In this document: piece by piece, positions 58,920 to 64,000 of the stretch | Layout of the letters: every line of letters starts with the position of its first letter | Position numbering within the stretch: position 1 is the first letter of the stretch | Translations under genes and position numbers: made by a program | The notes under the pieces: model-generated | Database searches by the model: none | Seen by the model: the letters and a program-made list of their open reading frames with translations, nothing else | Told to the model about the DNA's origin: nothing | Assembly (NCBI GenBank): GCA_946800325.1 | Contig: OX326958.1 | Span: 12,366,992 to 12,430,991, forward strand | Reading direction: 5' to 3' | Source of the DNA: Luzula sylvatica | Taxonomy: Eukaryota > Streptophyta > Magnoliopsida > Poales > Juncaceae | Length of the DNA stretch: 64,000 bases

Positions 58920-59104
58920 AATTGTTAATTAGGAGATGGGGACCTGGGTGGAGAATTCGGTGGGGTGAAGTAAATTTCCCTCACTTTATTGCAAGTTGGA
59001 TTATTGGATGTGATAATTACATTTCGATTAATATATTTTATGAAATAGTATTTCTTTAAATATTGGTAAACCATCTTTTTTAGAGTCGGCAAAATGTGGA
59101 GCTC

Positions 59105-59155
59105 ATTATATAGACTAGGAAATTGCTCCGCGTTTCGCTACGGATTTTAAGATTT
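59105..59155 (-). mobile_element. Second Helitron-like 3' terminus, copy 2
   Basis: Duplicate of 21350-21400: hairpin, GCAATTTCCTAG, then T on the minus strand. Confidence 0.4.
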
Positions 59156-60256
59156 ATATTTTTCATATTTACTGAAGTTCTTGTTTGTCTTTTTAATAAT
59201 AAAAATTGAAATGAATGTAACCAAATTATATTATTTCAAGTAGATAAAAATGAGAAAAAATTACATAATAAATAAATATATATTCAACATTACCATCATT
59301 AATCGTTTACAAATCAAGATATCTCAACAAACACAAAAACCCAACACAAACCACCATATATCCAACATATTCCACAGTCCATGCAGACATGCTCGTTTCG
59401 TTCATGTCAATGTTATCCTAAATAACCTTGCTAACCAACATATTCCGACACATATTTACGACTAAAAAACTTTATCTTTCGCATATGGCTTGCAGATTTT
59501 GAGCCTTTTCTATTATTCGTACTTCACTCACTTCCTCCCTGCACAATTCTTATTTGCTGGAAAAATTCAAAAAAATAAAAAACAAACAAAGTTAAGATTT
59601 TTTGATATAAATAGAAAAATAATACAAACCAGTGGTTGTGTACACAATTTTTTTAGCTTGCACCAGTTGAGTTGGGGCGGTACACTATACTAATTAGTAG
59701 GTATAAAAATAATTAAAATGAAGATTAATTAATGAAAAAATAGGAAAATTAAATTAAAAAATAAGTTAATGATTTGAAAAGATAAAACCGGAGTATAAAA
59801 ATCAATTATTCCAAACTATAAGGATTGATTAACGAAATAACCATATAACTTGTACAAAAATGAAAAAATCACCTCAAAAATGCCCTTTATTCAACCATAC
59901 ATTTTAAAGTAACCTGATATTAAATATTAGTACTCAGGCCCTTAACTAACCGAGCAAGATGAATAACCTGATATTAAACGTCAAGAACATCCAAAAAAAC
60001 ACAAAATATCATGACATAAAAAAAATGCCAAACAATTTATTCAAAATCGAACAGTTAACAAACAATATACCAATTAGAAAATTCAACAATAATGTATACC
60101 CAAAATAATTATTAAAAAAAAAATATATCCTCATATAAGTAGAGATGTTACTCACAAAACAATACCAGCAATTCGAGCAAAAATCACGCGGAGTTTTCCT
60201 AATAAAATAATAAACATGCTCAGATGCCCATTACTACGAATCATTTTTTAACGGGA

Positions 60257-60442
60257 TTATATATGGCACCCCCATAATTCCAAAAAACATCATTGATGCG
60301 TCAATCGAGAAGGGTTGAATGAATTAATTAGCTCTCTAATCAATATTTATTTGGATTGATTCAATTAAAGAGTCTTCAATCCACTTAACTTTTCCCGGTT
60401 GACGAATCAATGATGTTTTTTGGAGTTATGGGGTTCCATATA
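60257..60442. mobile_element. Foldback MITE, copy 2 member 1
   Basis: Duplicate of 22498-22682, with both arms intact. Confidence 0.75.
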
Positions 60443-60559
60443 TTTACTCTTTTTTTAAGTGAGCAAGCTACTAGTCACTAGAGAAAATAATCTCTTGCCA
60501 TTGGCTAAGTCTCATGGAGTGCTTCCGAGAAAGTCCTAATTAAGTATTCAATATTTTCA

Positions 60560-61450
60560 TTGTATTTTAGACAAAGAAAAATCTTAAATTAGAGTTTATT
60601 GGAAATTTAACTCCTGATATTTCACAAGAAAAATAATCATTCTATTAATAAATCACAAGATTTTTTATATCTTAAATAATTCTATTTTAATTATACGTAT
60701 TTTTAACTGGATAAATCATATTTTTCGAAAAATTGGACCCTTCAAGTTGTTGACTCCAAATCCGGGTCTCTTAGACCTATATATGAGACCGGTCATGATT
60801 ACTTGTCCGAAAAACATTAGGTCGAAATAAATGACACGGGGTTGTTTTGTAGTAAATAGTCGGTCCCTAAAAAAATAAAAAATTAGCAATTATTGACAAG
60901 TGAGTTGGCTTATCAGTATTTTTTAAAAATGTTATGATGGGTATTAATTAAACCCAATATGTATTATACGAATGAGATCAATATTGCAATTGAGCTGCTT
61001 ATTATTTAATCTTTATTGAAGGAAAATATATGGTGCTCCCAAAACCCACTCAAACATTCTTGATGACGTGGTAAGATGTTTAATTGGATTGATTAGTATC
61101 ATTAATTGAATAAATTAACGGGTTAATTGATCGATTAATTAAATTGACATGCCAATTAACATGTACTAATATTAACATATTAAAATGAATTGACGTGTCA
61201 ATTAACATTAATTTAGTATTAATCAATCTAACTAATTCCAATTTATCCACCTCATCAAAGATGTTGGGATGAGATTCGAGAGCATAGTATATTATCCCAT
61301 TAAATATGTGGTCACCAGACAATAACGCCATTTCTTACACGAATTATTTTATTGCAAGTTGACAATAATGTCATTTCTTGCACGAATTACTTTATTGCAA
61401 GTTGGGTTAATCGATGTGATAATTACATTTCGATTAATGAATTTGATGAA
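60560..61450. repeat. Diverged internal copy of 57020-58080
   Basis: Shared phrases in order: GGAAATTTAACTCCTGATAT, CCAAATCCGGGTCTCTTAGA, GACCGGTCATGATTACTTGT, TTAGCAATTATTGACAAGTG, then the MITE relative (61027-61292) and TTATTGCAAGTTGACAATAA. It is an older duplication inside the unit. Confidence 0.75.
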
Positions 61451-62834
61451 ATAGTATTTCTTCAAATATTGGCAACCATTTTTTTTAGAGAAGTCGGCAA
61501 AATGTCGAGCTCGTTATGTAGATTTTACAATAGAAAATAATTCATATTTTATATTTTTTTAAAAAATGGAAATTACATAATATAAATTGTAAGAGCAAGT
61601 CAAATTTTTTCCTATTACAATTTACAATTGGTAAACCATCTCACCAACCAATAAATGTTGTCTTCCATGATAGCTAATGCATATTTTGTTCCGCTTGGAA
61701 ATTACAATTGTCATATAAAATTATAAATGATTGAAAAATTTCATCAAGGAAAAACCATTTCAATTCTTAAAAAATCGGCTATGTATTGTATATTGAGATC
61801 TTGCATGTGTTAATATGAAATTGGGTGTGCTTTTGCAACACAATGATGTGTATTTTTAAAAGTGTAATAAATATTTATATTATGTATGTCAATGGATCCA
61901 TATCCGAAGTGGTTGAGTGAATAATAAAATAAATTATATATCATATATTAAATTTTCATAATTCTCATTTTGAAGTGTCATGCATGCTATTTTATCATAC
62001 TTTTTGATTGCACATATTATACCTTAATATTAATTTTAAATGGTTCAGGAAAAACTGACACGTGGCTTCTTTTTCATTTTCTCTTTACCCATTTCCTCAA
62101 TTCACTTCCTTCCCTAAGTTTAAATTTAATTTATCATGGTGCACTAACACCAAAAGCTCCATTTCTTTAACCAAGTGTATAATGGAGTGTGCTTGCCTAA
62201 AGATTATTAGATAATGCTCTTACTAATTAAAGGGGGATTAGAAATGGGTAGTCAAGATTAACAGAGTTAAGCCCCTTAGGCTTACTAGATAAGCTCTAAT
62301 TAACTCGACCTTGTTATTTTGAAATTTACAAATGTGCATATAAAATTATCTTATTCATGAATATACATGACATAGCAACATTTGACAAATCATATTATTT
62401 TAGATTTTTTTGTTAATTTTAATATTATTATTATATTTTGTGTTCTGCAAGAATATTTATGATCTTTAAAAATGGAATTGGGCTATAAATAATATGAAAG
62501 AGCGATACATTATTTTTTGAGATATTGAAAGAGCAAACAAGAATTAAGAATGTCTTATTGTATTTCGTGTATTATATGTTTTTTAAGTTTACATTTTACA
62601 TTAGTAAAGGTTATTATCTCAGATTGTTATATTTTGCTGGATGTCATGGGGATTTTTTTGTATATTTCTCAAAAATCACGATGAATTATTTTTTTTGTGT
62701 ATTTTCGAAGAAATTTTTATTCTGTGTATTCTATAACTAATACTTCATAATACACAAAATGAAAATCGTGATTTTTAAAAGTAACAACATCAAACGTCAA
62801 GAATATTCAACAATAATTAATAAAAAAAAAAAGG
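61451..62834. other. No gene seen; SINE head fragment
   Basis: AT-rich sequence. At about 61893 GGATCCATATCCGAAGTGGT and TGAGTG look like a SINE head without tail. Nothing else recognised. Confidence 0.4.
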
Positions 62835-63729
62835 GGAATTCTTCAAAAACCCCCTAACTTTTCTGTATATATATTATGAAAAACCCTCTCCCTTTTTAAA
62901 AAACCGCCTATATTTTTTAGATTCCCTCAAAAACCTCCTATATTTGTTTCTTCTTCCAAAACCCCCTAACATTTTAAGTTATGTTTTTTTTTCCCAAAAT
63001 GACCATTATACCCCCATAATTTTATTTTATAAATCTCTATAATTTAGTAAATAATAAATACATATTAAACTATTATAAACAAATAAAAATGCTAAAAATA
63101 AATAATACATGATATTAAAATATTACAATAAATAATGCATAAATATTAAAATATTAGAATAAACAATATATTGATATTAAAATATCATTTTCAGCAATTA
63201 TTAATATTTTAATAGTATTATTTATTATAATATTTTAATATCTATGTATTACTTACATAATATTTTATATCAATGTATTACTTTTTATTATATTTTATAG
63301 ATATACATAGATATTTTAATATCTAGGTATTAAAATATTAATAATTGTTGAGAATGATATTTTAATATCAATATATTATTTACTATAATATTTTAATATT
63401 TATGTATTATTTATTATAATATATTTATATCATGTATTGTTTATTTTTAACATTTTCTATTTTTTTTATAATAGTTTAATATGTATTTATTATATATTAA
63501 ATTATAAAAATATATAAAATAAAACTATGAGGGTATAATGGTCGTTTTTTTTAAAAACATAACAAAAAGATAGGGGGGTTTTGAGGGAATATAAAAATAT
63601 TAGGGGGTTTTGGAAGAAGAAACAAATATAGGGAGTTTTTTAGGGAATCTAAAATTTATAGGGGGTTTTCTAAAAAGACAGGGGTTTTTCATAATTTACA
63701 GAAAAGTTGGGGGATTTTTGAAGAATTCC
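62835..63729. mobile_element. Large foldback element (about 895 bp, arms over 400 bp)
   Basis: The left half, from GGAATTCTTCAAAAACCCCC, is matched by the reverse complement of the right half, from GGAATTCTTCAAAAATCCCC, through almost the whole length, including CAAAACCCCCTAA, ACCATTATACCC and TTAAACTATTATAA. It lies in an A run (62822-62832 and 63731-63741) that is continuous in the related site at about 22350, supporting insertion. No coding capacity. Confidence 0.85.
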
Positions 63730-63885
63730 TAAAAAAAAAAATACATCATCATATAAGTGGAGATGTTACTAACAAAACAATACCAGCAATTCAAGCAAAC
63801 CCATGAAATCACGCGGAGTTTTCCTAATAAAATAATAAACATGTTCAGATGCCCATTACTACGAATCATTTTTTAACGGGATTAT

Positions 63886-64000
63886 ATATGACACTCCCAC
63901 AACTCCAAAAAACATCATTGATGCGTCAATCGTGGAGGATTAAATAAATTAATTAACTCTCTAATTAATATTTATTTGGATTGATTCAATGAAATGATCT
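63886..64000. mobile_element. Foldback MITE, copy 2 member 2 (cut by window end)
   Basis: Matches 26774-26895 almost base for base; it runs off the window. Confidence 0.75.

Larger units (their letters stand above)
52706..64000. repeat. Segmental duplication copy 2
   Basis: Matches 10844-13263, 18550-22922 and 26671-26895 in order. It lacks the copia element and the decayed LTR element of copy 1, retains about 1.06 kb lost from copy 1, and continues beyond the right window edge. Between 60682 and 63778 it carries sequence without a counterpart in copy 1, part of it an older diverged copy of 57000-58080. Confidence 0.9.

Overview
The window is nuclear DNA of a eudicot plant. The signs are spliced genes with GT/AG introns, a CC-NB-ARC-LRR resistance gene, a plant receptor-kinase relic, and a dense load of plant transposons (copia, hAT, LINE, SINE, MITEs, Helitron-like ends) in an AT-rich background. 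I cannot name the species.

Layout. (1) 1-8.45 kb: two paralogous multi-exon genes (A, 845-2844; B, 4360-7596) lie within arrays of a ~22-bp AT-rich repeat, inverted on the left relative to the right. Gene B ends in an Ulp1/C48-like peptidase domain whose nucleophile position is Ser, not Cys; gene A has the N-terminal part only. (2) 9.4-9.7 kb: a foldback MITE between two (TA)n tracts. (3) 10.84-22.9 kb: copy 1 of a large segmental duplication, interrupted by a full-length copia element on the minus strand (13264-18549). Copy 2 is 52.7-64.0 kb and keeps the empty copia site. Both copies hold Helitron-like 3' ends, an RPA-like gene broken and partly inverted, signal-peptide-like ORFs, SINEs and MITEs. 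(4) 22.9-26.7 kb: a decayed LTR element whose LTR carries a hAT MITE with an exact 8-bp target duplication. (5) 27.66-30.33 kb: one intact, intronless CNL resistance gene with a foldback MITE in its promoter. (6) 31.2-39.9 kb: a receptor-like kinase pseudogene (minus) split by a gag-only copia-like element, itself carrying a complete hAT element (31954-36127, with an intact 815-residue spliced transposase) and a foldback MITE. (7) 41.1-48.2 kb: a full-length but mutated LINE with a 15-bp target duplication. (8) 48.5-50.2 kb: an atypical, GC-richer block, perhaps organelle-derived. (9) 50-51.6 kb: a repeat family and a possible small secreted peptide gene. (10) 52.7-64 kb: copy 2 of the duplication, including a ~0.9-kb foldback element.

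The genes do not form a pathway. The CNL is the only gene with a clear host function. The peptidase-like pair looks transposon-associated. Copy 1 of the duplication ends a few hundred bases before the CNL, and copy 2 runs off the right edge at the equivalent point, so a paralogous CNL is predicted just beyond base 64000. All exon joins come from GT/AG sites that keep frame and are not tested against transcripts.
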